From contig BRKX01000018.1 of assembly GCA_026008535.1 (NCBI GenBank), positions 20,158,088 to 20,222,087 of the forward strand: 64,000 bases of DNA. The letters run 5' to 3'. Below are positions 22,840 to 33,446 of the stretch, piece after piece. Within the stretch, counting starts at the first letter, position 1. Each line of letters opens with the position of its first letter. The DNA is from Perilla frutescens. Lineage: Eukaryota; Streptophyta; Magnoliopsida; Lamiales; Lamiaceae. Under the pieces are notes generated by a model that had not been told where the DNA came from, made no database searches, and saw only the letters and a list, made by a program, of their open reading frames with translations. A program made the position numbers and the translations under genes.

Positions 22840-23545
22840 ATTGATTGACCATATTCAAGCCGTACTCCGACCGCACTTTGGCCTCACACACCTTTTCACG
22901 GAATGAGAACAAAATTGTGTCATCATCGCTCAGGGTGTTATGAGTTATGAGTTTGTCTGTTCCTAGTGGTAGATCAATGAAAATTTGTTGACTGGCCGTA
23001 ATCTGTCCGTACTCCTGCCGTACTTTGGCCGCACATACCTCTTTCAAGAATGACAATGCAATTGTGCCACGACCAACGTATCAGTCGTTCACGACCATAT
23101 ACATGATTGTTCCATCATCATTCATATCAAGATTTAATCGAAGGTTGTCCATCATGCATTGGCCGTACTCCGACCGCACTTTGGCCTCACCCACCTTTTC
23201 ATGGAATGACAACAAATTGTGTCATCATCGCTCGATGTTATGAGTTATTAGCTTGTCTGTTCCTATGTATTTACAATTTATTTAAACTTGTTATATTTAA
23301 TTTTTAATTTGAACAATTATCATATTAATGTAATTAATGTAATAAAATAAAGACTGACTGTAATATGTCCGTACTCCGGCCGTACTTTGGGCGCACACAC
23401 CTCTTTCAAGAATGACAGTGTAATTGTGCCACGACCAACGCATTGGCCGTACTTCGACTGACCGTACTGAAATCGTACTCCGACCATACTTTGGCCTGAC
23501 ATATTTTTTTAAAGAATAACAATGCAATCGTGCCATCATCACTCG
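22840..23545. repeat. GCCGTACTCCGRCCG motif repeats
   Basis: At least three partial units carry GCCGTACTCCGACCGCACTT, CACACACCTYTTTCA and ATCATCGCTC in the same order (about 22855-22935, 23000-23235, 23365-23545). They match the motif core of the 600-bp tandem repeat at 15.7-17.1 kb, so one repeat family occupies both places. Confidence 0.65.
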
Positions 23546-23810
23546 TGTGTGTGTGTGTGTGTGTTTGTGTGTGTCTGTGTGTGTGTTTATTTATTTTTAC
23601 AAATTTGCTATGTATTAAAATTAATTTAAATATATTATATTTAATTATTAATTTGTACAATTATCATGATAAATTAATAAAGATTTAGTAGAATATATAT
23701 ATATATATATATTACAAATTTACTATGTATTTACAATTTATTTAAATTTGTTATATTTAATTTTTAATTTGAACAATTACCATAATATATTGATAAAGAT
23801 TTGGTAGAAC

Positions 23811-23864
<54 letters not shown>

Positions 23865-23900
23865 GTGTGTGTGTGTGTGTTTGTGTGTGTAATAATTAGG
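23546..23900. repeat. Microsatellites (GT)n, (AT)n and (GA)n
   Basis: (GT)n at 23546-23587, (AT)n at about 23694-23712, and a compound (AT)n(GT)n(GA)n(GT)n run at about 23811-23890. A duplicated AT-rich stretch (TTACTATGTATTTACAATTT) lies nearby. The His/Thr-rich frames over them are repeat artefacts. Confidence 0.9.
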
Positions 23901-24046
23901 TAGCCGTGGGATTGAATTTATGTTGATTTGATATAAATGAGTTGTCACATCATAAATGAACAAAATATTTCATAAAATTTATCTTTTTCCTAATTTATTT
24001 TTTATTTATTTTTAATACTTATTTTCTCCTTTTATTTTCCCAAAGT

Positions 24047-24464
24047 GCCATTTGGCCACTTGAGATCCTCTAGTACCAACTTGTGTGTGCCAACCGTGTG
24101 CCACACCTCAAAATTATTACTTTTTCTTTTATTTTTTTTCTTCAATTTTAATTTCTTTTAATTTAGTATAATTTTACATTATTATTTAGGGTTTATTCCA
24201 TCCAATTAGGGTTTATAATTATTTTTTAATATTTAATTTTAATTTTTTAGTTAATATAATTGATTTTTGGGGTTGATTATTCCAAACTTAGGGTATATAA
24301 TTTTTTAAAATTTTAATTTTTTTACAATAAATATTAATTATTATTAGTTATGATAAAACAAATTTTATTTTTATAGAAAACATTATTAACAATATATAAT
24401 TTTAATGGTGGCACATGGTTAGCACACACAAATGAGATTAGATGATCTCTACTCGCCATTTGGC
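24047..24464. mobile_element. MITE with 9-10 bp target duplication
   Basis: The arms GAGATCCTCTAGTACCAACT (left, about 24062) and the reverse complement of ...GATTAGATGATCTC (right) share the longer inner match TTGTGTGTGC.AACC.TGTGCCAC. The element (24057-24454) is flanked on both sides by GCCATTTGGC (24047-24056 and 24455-24464). A 9-10 bp duplication suits a Mutator-type MITE. The interior is AT-rich and non-coding. Confidence 0.7.
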
Positions 24465-24793
24465 ACAATCTCAACCCTTAAGGGTATTAGCGATAGCCTC
24501 TACCTATATATATAAATATATAATCAATAGATGATGGTATAGAATGAATTCGATTTATGACCTTCGTTCCCACTCTAAAGTCTAAAGATATTAAGTTGTG
24601 CGATCTCATTTGTAAATCTAAAGTCGAATTTGTTTGTTGAAAAAAATTAATTATACTTTCAATTTATTTGCTATAATTCCAATAATAGACTAGAGTAGGA
24701 GACTAGCCCTAGCACTTTTTTTCAAAAAAAATATATATATATTTTCAAAACGGTGCGTTTCCAAGTTAGGATGTGTTCTAGCCTTCTAGGCTT

Positions 24794-26233
24794 CTAGCAT
24801 TTATTGGGGCTAAAAGCAATATATTTTTTAGCCAGGTTGTAACTGACACGTGTCCCCTCCTGCTGAACGTTACCGATAATCGACATCGACCCGGTCGTGG
24901 CCGCGAATGCAAAGCAGTGTTTCCCCCGGTTGTCTACCGGTATCAAGTAGTTTCTCGGCTGCAGCGGCAGTGTCTTGCCGCCGGCGAACTGAAAAGACAT
25001 CGTCGGGACCCTCGCCCTCGACACCGACGACAAATCGTAGCACGTGTCCATCAACGAGAACCCGCCGGCAAAGGGTAAGTTCCGGCTCATGCTCCTGAAC
25101 GCGTCCCGCAACTCACTGTACACCGCCGTCGGAAACCGAGTCACCGTCGTCCCCGAGTCCACAATTACCCCGCCACTCCCTCGGCGGCCGATCGCGAACT
25201 GTCTCGGCCGGACGTTCAACGCCCGACCGCCGACGCTGATCCCCGTCAGCCCCACGTAGTAGAAGGTGTCCATGCGCGAGTTCGTAAGCATGGGCGCCAC
25301 GACCGAGTCAGCTGGCTCGGTCGAGTTGAATTCGAGTGTCGACGACGAGCTCGAGTCGCGGTTCACTAAGCAGTAGGAAAACGAAGTCGCTTGGATTTGA
25401 GAAGGAAGAGATAGCGAGCCGCCGCCGAGGCCCAACAGCCCCGCCGAGCCGGAGAATAAGCCCTCGTTGTCGTGGCCGCAGCCGATCGCCACGCCAGCGA
25501 CGGAGCCGGACGGGCCGAATGAAATTGTTTCGGTGGCGAAGTTTCCGATGGTGTAGGATCCGTCGCCGTAGCTGACTTCGTAGAGACAGCTGCCCCTAAA
25601 GCAGGTGGCAACGTCGAGGGCGGCGCATTGCCGCGAGCTGCAGGCGAGAGGCTTGTATGTGGCGGAGGCGGCGGGGTTGAAAATGGGGTCGGATTGTGGG
25701 TAGCAGGAAACGCAGGGGTGGCATTGGAGCCAGGTGACGTCACTTCCGGTGTCGATAGCCATGTAGAATTCTTTAGCGGGTCGACCCAGTCCGAGTCGGG
25801 CGAGGTACTCCCCCGAGCCCTGACGGATTCCGGAGATGATGGGGAATTGGAAATGAGACTGTTTGGATTTGGAGCGAGAATATTTAGAGAGAGAAATGGA
25901 GTGAGTCGATAAGAGGGAGAGAACGCGGGCTTCGTCGCGGGCGAGGCGCGAGAGAGTGAGGGAAGTGTAGTTGCTGGCGGTGTTGGAGATGGTAGGGAGA
26001 GATGAGAGAGAGTGGAGGGTTAGAGAGAGAGAGTGAGAATTAGAAGAGTTGAGAGGCGGTTGTTGTCGGATTGATGGACACAAAACTTGACGAGTTTGCT
26101 GTAATGAAGCGGAGACGTCCAGAATCTGAAACTTTTGATCATCTGATGATGATGATGATGAAGGGATTGAGATGAGACACAAAATTAAACATGTAAATGT
26201 AATAGAGAGAGAAGTGGCTTTGGTTAGGGACAT
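24794..26233 (-). CDS. Aspartyl protease, A1B family, ASPG1-like (gene 1)
   Basis: This is a single-exon gene of 479 residues. It has a hydrophobic signal peptide (about residues 9-26), a pro-segment rich in Ser and Leu to about residue 130, then the two-lobed pepsin-type fold. The catalytic Asp residues are D161 in IDTGSD and D359 in VDSGTT, and the flap tyrosine Y222 is in SYGDGS. The nepenthesin-type insert with its cysteines (C171, C174, C177) follows the first motif. The protein ends AFSPNKC, as in the ASPARTIC PROTEASE IN GUARD CELL 1 group. It should be a secreted endopeptidase activated by acid or pro-segment removal; the substrate is unknown. All key residues are present. The ATG follows a TATA-like stretch by about 35-40 bp. 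It is divergent from its paralogue at 36.9 kb. The stop overlaps the sequence AATAAATGCTAG. Confidence 0.95.
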   Translation of the reverse strand: MSLTKATSLSITFTCLILCLISIPSSSSSSDDQKFQILDVSASLQQTRQVLCPSIRQQPPLNSSNSHSLSLTLHSLSSLPTISNTASNYTSLTLSRLARDEARVLSLLSTHSISLSKYSRSKSKQSHFQFPIISGIRQGSGEYLARLGLGRPAKEFYMAIDTGSDVTWLQCHPCVSCYPQSDPIFNPAASATYKPLACSSRQCAALDVATCFRGSCLYEVSYGDGSYTIGNFATETISFGPSGSVAGVAIGCGHDNEGLFSGSAGLLGLGGGSLSLPSQIQATSFSYCLVNRDSSSSSTLEFNSTEPADSVVAPMLTNSRMDTFYYVGLTGISVGGRALNVRPRQFAIGRRGSGGVIVDSGTTVTRFPTAVYSELRDAFRSMSRNLPFAGGFSLMDTCYDLSSVSRARVPTMSFQFAGGKTLPLQPRNYLIPVDNRGKHCFAFAATTGSMSIIGNVQQEGTRVSYNLAKKYIAFSPNKC

Positions 26234-26266
26234 GTTTTCTTTGTTTTAGTTATTTTGGAGATGAAA

Positions 26267-26275
26267 ATATATATA
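26267..26275 (-). promoter_or_regulatory. Putative TATA box of protease gene 1
   Basis: On the minus strand, CTTATATATATTTTC lies about 34-42 bp before the ATG of the protease gene. It is the nearest TATA-like stretch and implies a very short leader. AT-rich surroundings make chance matches common. Confidence 0.35.
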
Positions 26276-26782
26276 AGACCAGTTTATTTACAAATTAAAG
26301 GCTTTTATTTATTTATTTATTTAATGCCATTGTCATGCATATCCCAACTTATCTCTTGTTTGCTTTTTTTAAAACTTGTATTGTTTATTTGTTTATATAG
26401 ATTTACTTTGATTATATAACTTTTTGAAAAAAAAAAAGATTAAATTAAAAACAACGTCTGCTACTTCTTTTGATTTTCGCTTTCTTACTTTTTTGTGTTT
26501 CGATCAGTTTTCAAACTTAGTTTTCCCTATTTTTTTTATCAAGTTATATATACTAGTCAACTATAATCACAATAATGGAGTAATTAAAATTCAAGTCAAA
26601 TAAATAATTTACACATTATATATATAGTTAAGACTTCTATCATGCACTTGGTAGGAATCAAATTCGATGCATTAATTATAAATTTATAATCCGGTCGAGA
26701 ACCTATATGTTGGTCCAATGGATCGATCATTTTGTTATCTCTTTAAGTACTTAGTTTAAATATATTAAAATGCACTTGATCG

Positions 26783-26872
26783 AATATTTATAAATAGGTT
26801 GATCTATAGTAAATTTATAAATTTAGGAATATTTATAAATAGGTTGATCTATAGTAAATTTATAAATTTAGG
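26783..26872. repeat. Perfect 45-bp tandem duplication
   Basis: The unit AATATTTATAAATAGGTTGA... is repeated head to tail (26783-26827 and 26828-26872) without a difference that I can see, so it is recent. Confidence 0.9.
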
Positions 26873-27075
26873 CTTTAATTAATTTTTAAGCTCGTAATTG
26901 ATCATGAATAATTGTTAACTAAGTGTGTGTAACAATTTTGAATGGGAAAATAGTTTACAAGAAAGTGATCATGTATTTTGTAGAGGTCCTTTTCGACAAG
27001 TTCAAATGTTTAGAAGGGTCGAATGATCAAATGACTTCGAGATGTCGAGAAACTCATCCTCTCTAAATAGTTCAG

Positions 27076-27106
<31 letters not shown>

Positions 27107-28102
27107 GCCGAGGCAGAACTAAGAGTTGAGCCCGCCAGGATGAACGACCAAATCAAAATCCTAAGGAAAAGACTAGGTCAAGGGGTAAGAAATTTTTGTG
27201 ATTTAGTGAGAGATCATTCGAGGAAGGGGGGATGCAATCAAATTTCTACAATTACTTTTGTATTAGGTTCGGGCTCTGGCGACCAATAAGATTACGTATG
27301 ACTAAAGAATAATGTCGAACTTGATTGAGAATGATGAAATAGCAATCGGGCTAACAAAGGATCGGAATTTTTTATTTAGTCAAAGTTTTCTTAGTTATTT
27401 TTCTATTACTTGATGCCCCGTCCTCTTTATCCCTTAGTGATTTATATAGGATAAAGCCACAACCTCTTTCTGATATTTAAGGGATTTCTCGATATTTTGG
27501 GGATATCCTCTTATCTCCTTAAAGGCTTTTGACTGAGTCCTTCTTATCTCCAACGTTATCTTTGACCTGGTCTCATCATTCGGACTCTACTTAAGCTCGT
27601 CCTCTATCTTCACCCTCTCAGACTTTGGTTCCTTAGACCTCCGAACTCTGAGCTTCGACTCTTATCCGCTAGGTCCTGAGATCCTTGGACGGAAGTGGGC
27701 CTTGTCGTTGGGCTTTTACGAAAATAGACCTCTACAGGTTTTAATTAATTTGTAAGCTCGTAATTGATCATGAATAATTGTTAACTACGTGTGTGTAACA
27801 TATTTGAATGGAAAAATAGTTTACAAGAAAGTGATCATGTATTTTGTAGAGGTCCTTTTCGACAAGTTCAAATGTTTAGAAGGGTCGAACGATCAAAGGA
27901 CTTCGAGATGTCGAGAAACCCAACCTCTCTAAATAGTTCAAAAAAGAAAGGGCAAGTCGAGGCGGAACTAAGAGTTGAGCCCACCAGGGTGAACGACCAA
28001 ATCAAAATCCTAAGGAAAAGACTAGGTCAAGGGGTAAGAAATTTTTGTGAAATCAGATCAACTAGTGAGAGATCATTCGAGGGAGGGGGGATGCAATCAA
28101 TA
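26873..28102. mobile_element. Solo-LTR-like element with a partial direct duplicate
   Basis: A 758-bp block from 26979 (TGTAGAGGTCCTTTTCGACA) to 27736 (GACCTCTACA) has TG...CA ends with short inverted repeats and an internal TATA-like TTTATATAGG (27441-27450), as in an LTR. Preceding flank plus the first third of the block (about 26873-27243) recurs at about 27738-28102 with small changes. One copy has a poly-A run at about 27070-27101. No gag or pol coding sequence lies nearby. The five bases on either side do not match, perhaps because of the duplication. Confidence 0.45.
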
Positions 28103-28151
28103 TTATAAGACGATAGTTTGAATTCTAACGTTCATTTTTCGACCTCATACT

Positions 28152-29093
28152 TAGGGGTGTGCAAAATCAAATTAAAACAAAAAAATCGAATCAAGCTGAG
28201 CTATTTGGTTCGGTTGGTTTTGATTATTATTTTTTTAAAATTTTGGTTTGGTTTTGAATATTAAAACCAAAATATACACTACAAAAAAATAGTCTTTAGA
28301 GATAAGATTATTAGCGATGACAAATACCGTCACTAATAATAGACTTTTAGTAATGACATGTCATTTCTAATTATTACATGTCATATCTAATAAATTTTTG
28401 TAATGACATTGTTGTCACTTAAAAATATTTTTTGCAACAACAATAAAGGCGTCCCTAAAAGTTCGTCCCAAATAAATTAAAAATTATTTTAAGTGACAAC
28501 ATTGTCGTCACAAAAAATGTCATCATAAATGGCATGTAATTATTATAGATGATATGTCATTGCTTAAGTTTATTATTTATGACGACATTTGTCGTAGCTA
28601 ATAATATTGTCACTAAAGACCTTTTTTTTGTAGTGATAGTTTGGTTCGATTTTAATTTAAGTAAAAAATATTTTGGTTAAAACCGAACTAACCAAAATAT
28701 AGTGTATATATGATTTATAATTATAATATTAATTATACCTAAATTAATAAATTTAAAAAGTATTATATACCTAAATAATATTAGTAATTCTAATATTTAG
28801 TTTCAATTTTCTAATTTTAGAAATTTTCAAATATTTACTTATTTAATATATTATTTGTTATTTATTGAGTGCATGTTATTTTCCTTTATATATAATTATT
28901 TTGGGAAAATGAAAATAATCATTGAGAATTCGGTTAAAGCGAAACCAAACAAAACTAATCAAAGAATTATGGTTTTGGTTCGGTTATTTATATTATTTTG
29001 ATTGGTTTGGCATGAATTTTTTAAGAAATTTTTTATTTGGTTTTGTTAGTTTAGCTCGGTTTTTGCACCAAACCAACTATTGACACACCCATA
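28152..29093. mobile_element. Non-autonomous hAT-type element with 8-bp target duplication
   Basis: The ends TAGGGGTGTGCAAA and TTGACACACCCATA are imperfect inverted repeats, flanked on both sides by CTCATACT (28144-28151 and 29094-29101). An 8-bp duplication and a GGGGTGTGCA-type end fit plant hAT MITEs. The interior repeats GGTTCGGTTT and AAACCGAAC blocks that can fold back. No transposase is present. A CACTA-type MITE sits inside it. Confidence 0.85.
28277..28635. mobile_element. CACTA-type MITE nested in the hAT element
   Basis: It starts CACTACAAAAAAA and ends TTTTTTTTGTAGTG, flanked by ATA on both sides (28274-28276 and 28636-28638), which is the 3-bp duplication expected for CACTA elements. 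The 359-bp body is largely one long imperfect palindrome with mirrored ACATGTCAT and GTCACTAATA blocks, so it could form a hairpin. Confidence 0.9.
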
Positions 29094-29341
29094 CTCATAC
29101 TAGACCTTGAATTTCCATCTAAAGAAGTTCACCCTACAATTATTCATCGCCCTTGCTGTTATTTATACTTTAATTAATTTATACTCATTTTTATCAATTA
29201 TAATTTGAGTATCGGAATCCGTTCGATTTTCAAATCTCTCGACGGTCCTTCGCCTTCACATTGTTGTTTTTATTTTAGGATCGGTGCTCGAATCCGAACT
29301 TTTTAATTGCGGATTTTAGGGTCTACACACACACACACACA

Positions 29342-30344
29342 CATTGGCGGAGGGAGAGGGGGCTAGAAGGGCCACTGGGCCCCCTTGGAATTTAAAAAAA
29401 AATTAATATAGTAATAGTATTTAATTTATCATTAAAAAATTGAAAAAAAACTTACTCCCCTCCAAGAGAACTCACGGTCAGTCCTCAATTCATCCTCAAT
29501 TTCTCAAAATATCAATTCTTTCTAGTTCCAGCGATGAATTTTCAATTCAAAATATATAAATCCCGATTCCGATCTCCCCTCCCATTTTCTTCTTCAATTC
29601 TTTCATTCTAGTGTTGATATTTAAATTTTAGGATTCATTGAAGATTTGTAGTGGAGGTTATAAAAATCAAACTTGAGTGAAGCTTTTAAGGTAATATTCT
29701 TTACATTGGCATTTATAATTTATTTTTTCTTGAATTGATTTAATTGTAGAATCTATTATGCATTTTTTGTTGAATTGATTTAATAGAGCAATGACATCGG
29801 GCTCTACTATGGCCTATTTGAACAAATTGAAATCGGCCGAATTTTATATAGCAAAAACAATTTAATCAGCTAAATAATTATTAAGCAGTTGCAATACTAG
29901 AAGATTTGGTTGTTGTAGTTTAACTTAGTTTCTCCTTAATTTGACGATTTCATAGTTTATTCTTTTCCCAGAAATCTTCGACATCGTTTAAATTCAACTT
30001 ATCTAAATTCAGCTTGCGAATTTATGGGAAGTTTGAAATTGAATTGCTCATAAACTGATTAGTAATGCGGCATGTCACTTGTATTTGTGATTGTTTGGTA
30101 CCTTACATCGAAAAATATGTATTTGTGAATGTTACTAATGAAACTATCATGCAGCGATTTCAGAATATGAAGAATAGAAGAGAAATGTTATGAGGTTGCT
30201 ATGCTTAACTTTTTATTTTCAGAAGTTGTGATGTTATTTTAAGAATATTAGACTTGTGCCAGTTTTATTTTGTATCATTTTATTTATGAATTTTTACATT
30301 ATGAATTTGGGCCCCTCTGATCAATATTCCTGGCTCCGCCACTG
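29342..30344. mobile_element. hAT-like element with TGGCGGAG ends
   Basis: The left end CATTGGCGGAG and right end CTCCGCCACTG are inverted repeats, and near each are GGGCCCCCTTGG and TTGGGCCCCTCT. This is a common terminal pattern of plant hAT-derived repeats. The flanks are microsatellite ((CA)n left, (TA)n right), so no target duplication can be read. No open frame inside resembles a transposase. Confidence 0.5.
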
Positions 30345-31559
30345 TATATATATATATACATATAAGAGCCTAGTGTATAGTACATATAGATATTCATTTA
30401 TTGAATCGATCTTAATAATACTAATACAAAGAATGAAATATTATTTGCATGTAAATTTCGTGTGTCCCGACCTATAGCAGCCAGTTGTGTTTAGGTTTGG
30501 CAAGTTCTATTATTATAGTGGGAAAATTACGCTTTTGATACCTAGCTACATTATGGATTTTTTTTTCAAAAAATTAGTCCACGTTTTCAAATCTAATTAC
30601 AAAACGAATCTTATTTTTGCAAAAAAAAAAAAAAAATCTAACATTAAAACTCCCTATGTAATTGATTGTATTTTAATATTTCTATTTCTCCAGTTGCGTA
30701 AAAAAATCATCCAATTAAAAAATCTTAAATTACATTCAGTTACGTACGATTTTTGGACGATAAAATTGATCAAATGTTAGGTTGTAATTTTTTTTTTTAA
30801 AACGTGGATATGATTTCATTAATTTTTAAAAAGTGATTAAAAAAAACCTCAAAATGTACGTATCCAACAGTAATTTACCTATTATAATTATAGTAGTACT
30901 GTGCATGTGCCTATGAGGGTTTAAATTAATATTACAGTGGATTTTATTTATAATAATTATTATTTATTTGGTTTTTCCCCCAAACAAAAAAAAAAGGTCT
31001 AAATTAATTACTTTTATTTTATCAATATAGTTATTTTTTATTTTCTTTAATCATCTTCTTCTTGTCCTACTTCAGGAGTATTATTTATACTGTTGAAGAA
31101 AAAGAGTGGAATTTCAAAATATTAACGGTAATATTAATTAGAAACAAAAATATTTGGTTATCGATGAGTGGCGTGGTGTAATATAATTAGAGTTGCTTTG
31201 AACGATAGTAATTTTTGAGAAAAGGCCAACTATAATTAGCAGAATAAATTGGGTTGAATAAATTGGGTTAACCCATTTGACTTTTGAAGTGCTCATCATT
31301 CCTTCACAATCACACATCAAATGACACTATATATATACAAACCCAAAGTAGTTTCTAACCTGCAAAACGCTAGGCCTTTCAAAACTATGCAATATATATA
31401 TAGGGGAGGTCTCCAGTGCAGGAGCCTCCCCGTGAGACTTGTGAGACTTTTTTTTTTTTTTTTTCTTTCTGGTTTTTATGTTTCTTCTTTCTTTTTTCTA
31501 TTTCTACGTTTTTTGTTTTTCTTTTTTCTGTTTTTCTTTTTCTTTTTTCTTAAAAAAAA
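30345..31559. other. AT-rich intergenic stretch
   Basis: At about 30525-30890, GGGAAAATTACG... and ...CAGTAATTTACCTATTATA have the look of a decayed MITE, similar in part to 14090-14290. From 31440 to 31555 is a T/C-rich tract. No gene is supported. Confidence 0.4.
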
Positions 31560-31830
31560 CACATATAAATCCCTAAAAAATCCCCCCTAAATAAATTATA
31601 AAAAACACAAAATAAACCCTAAAAATACTCCCAAAAAAATCATAAAAAACAGAAAATAAACCCCTAAAAACACCCCCAAAAAACCCTAAAAAACAAAATA
31701 AACCCCTAAAAATACCCCCAAAAAAACCCTAAAAAATACAAAATAAACCTCTAAAAACACCCCCAAAAATATAAAATAAACCCCTAAAAACACCCCCAAA
31801 AAACAGGAAAAAAAAAAAACCCTAAAAAAC
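31560..31830. repeat. A/C-rich minisatellite with telomere-like words
   Basis: Units of about 40-48 bp combine AAATAAACCCCTAAAAA, ACACCCCCAAAAA and ACCCTAAAAAA, about six degenerate copies. The word CCCTAAA is the plant telomere repeat unit, but no run of exact 7-bp repeats is present. Confidence 0.7.
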
Positions 31831-32590
31831 ACAAAAAAAACGAATTGGTACTATTCAGTGTTCGAATTGGTACTATGGGTAGCGATTTTTTTTTTTTGCG
31901 CGGGTCAGATGCGGGTCGGAGCGGGTCCGTCTCATGGGCCGACCCATGCATCTGATGCACATGAGACTTTGCGATATATATATATATGTTCAATATCAAA
32001 TCGGTGAAAATCTCTATTTATGTTATATTAAAAAAAAGAGAGAGATTTTAGGATTTGAGAACCGTTGTTTCTCTTTCACCAACTATATAATTTATTATAT
32101 ATTGAGAGATTTATCGTGTTTATCATATCACAAACAAATATTAAATGCTACTTTTGTTTCTGCATGATTTTTTTGTTACAAATTGATGCGTCAAATATTT
32201 CTCTAATTAATCACGACGACTGAAATATACAATAATACAATTAATAATTATACATATAATTAACAATAAATTGAAATTAATAAAATATGAGATCGATCCA
32301 CAATAATCATTCATACTAGCTAGCTAGCTAGAACAAATTAAAAAACAAATATCTGCTTTGAAGGCAACAAATTAAATTTAGAAGATATAACTCCACAACT
32401 TAAATTATGAGATTATATATCGTGAATATATATTTCACGTCCCGATTATTATATACATATATATATATATATATATATTGATGATTAATGATTATAAAAA
32501 ATGACAGGTGAAGGTCGTAAATCAATAAATATACAGATAGATAATATTTATGATTTATATACATATGTACGTAATTAGCATGCATAAAAA

Positions 32591-32618
32591 CTAGAATAAC
32601 CCATCGTACGATGCACGA
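32591..32618 (-). mobile_element. Isolated Helitron 3' end
   Basis: The minus strand reads CGTGCATCGTACG, a 10-base spacer and CTAG followed by T. This is the same hairpin-spacer-CTAG layout as the two complete Helitrons, with substitutions. A matching 5' end was not found to its right, so the element is truncated or too diverged. Confidence 0.55.
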
Positions 32619-32802
32619 TTGAGATACATGTGATTATTATTATTTTATTATAATATCATACTTAAAATTAAAGGAGTTAATCATCAAATTAAATATTAAA
32701 AAAGTGTGAAACACATGATGTTCACTCACAAAATAAAATCTCAGTTTTCTAATTAAATAATTATGAGGTAGAGAAGGTATATAAATTAAAAAAATAAAAT
32801 CC

Positions 32803-32980
32803 TTGTGTTAGACGTCTTATGATCGTCTTATGGGTCAAAATATATAAGATTGGTGAAATTTTGAATTCAAATACACATTCAATGACGCATTTGCAATTTT
32901 GTTGGTGTTTGATCATGTTTGGATTTGGATCTCCACTGTCTTACATATTTTGACCCATAATGATCACACAAGACTTCCGC
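32803..32980. mobile_element. Small MITE with TGGGTCAAAATAT arms
   Basis: GATCGTCTTATGGGTCAAAA and the reverse complement of TTTTGACCCATAATGATCAC are inverted about 130 bp apart. Similar arms flank the Tourist-like element at about 56130-57200, where TGGGTCAAAA also occurs, so this looks like a dispersed family. Confidence 0.5.
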
Positions 32981-33430
32981 AATTAAAATCATTAATGTAA
33001 ATTAGAAACAAAATATAATTAAAGAAATATAAATAGATGAAATTACAAAAATAATTTATGTTTATACTATATATGAATTTATAACAATAATAATATTTTT
33101 TTATCAAAATAAATAATCCATGCTATTTGGATGTTCTCTGTCGGTCCCTCACCCTATTTCTATCAATGAAAATGGTCAATTTTGCTTCCCTTTCTTATTA
33201 AGGCATGAATTTTTTAATCAATGTTTATATTATTTGTGCAAATTGATATATAATTATTTTAAAGGCTTTAACTTGATTTTTTTTTTACTTTTTTAATTCA
33301 TAAAGATAGATGGGCGGAAGTTAACAACACCTGTTAAAACATACATTTAATTTTCTCACATGCTAACACATATTTTTTACACACATGAATTAAAAATAAA
33401 TGTTTCAAAAATTGAAGAGATCTACACTTA

Positions 33431-33446
33431 TGGGACGGAGGAAGTA
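33431..33446. mobile_element. Stowaway-type MITE end
   Basis: TGGGACGGAGGAAGTA matches the outward end of plant Stowaway (Tc1/mariner) MITEs. The opposite end was not recognised in the preceding few hundred bases, so only a remnant is claimed. Confidence 0.45.

Noticed and set aside
23406..23963. His/Thr/Ser-rich open frames
   Set aside because: Translations of (GT)n and (GA)n microsatellites.
25366..25912. Open frames opposite protease gene 1, and likewise 37005-38252 over gene 2
   Set aside because: Shadows of the GC-rich protease coding sequence in other frames.
31321..31590. Phe-rich open frame
   Set aside because: Translation of a poly-T/C tract.
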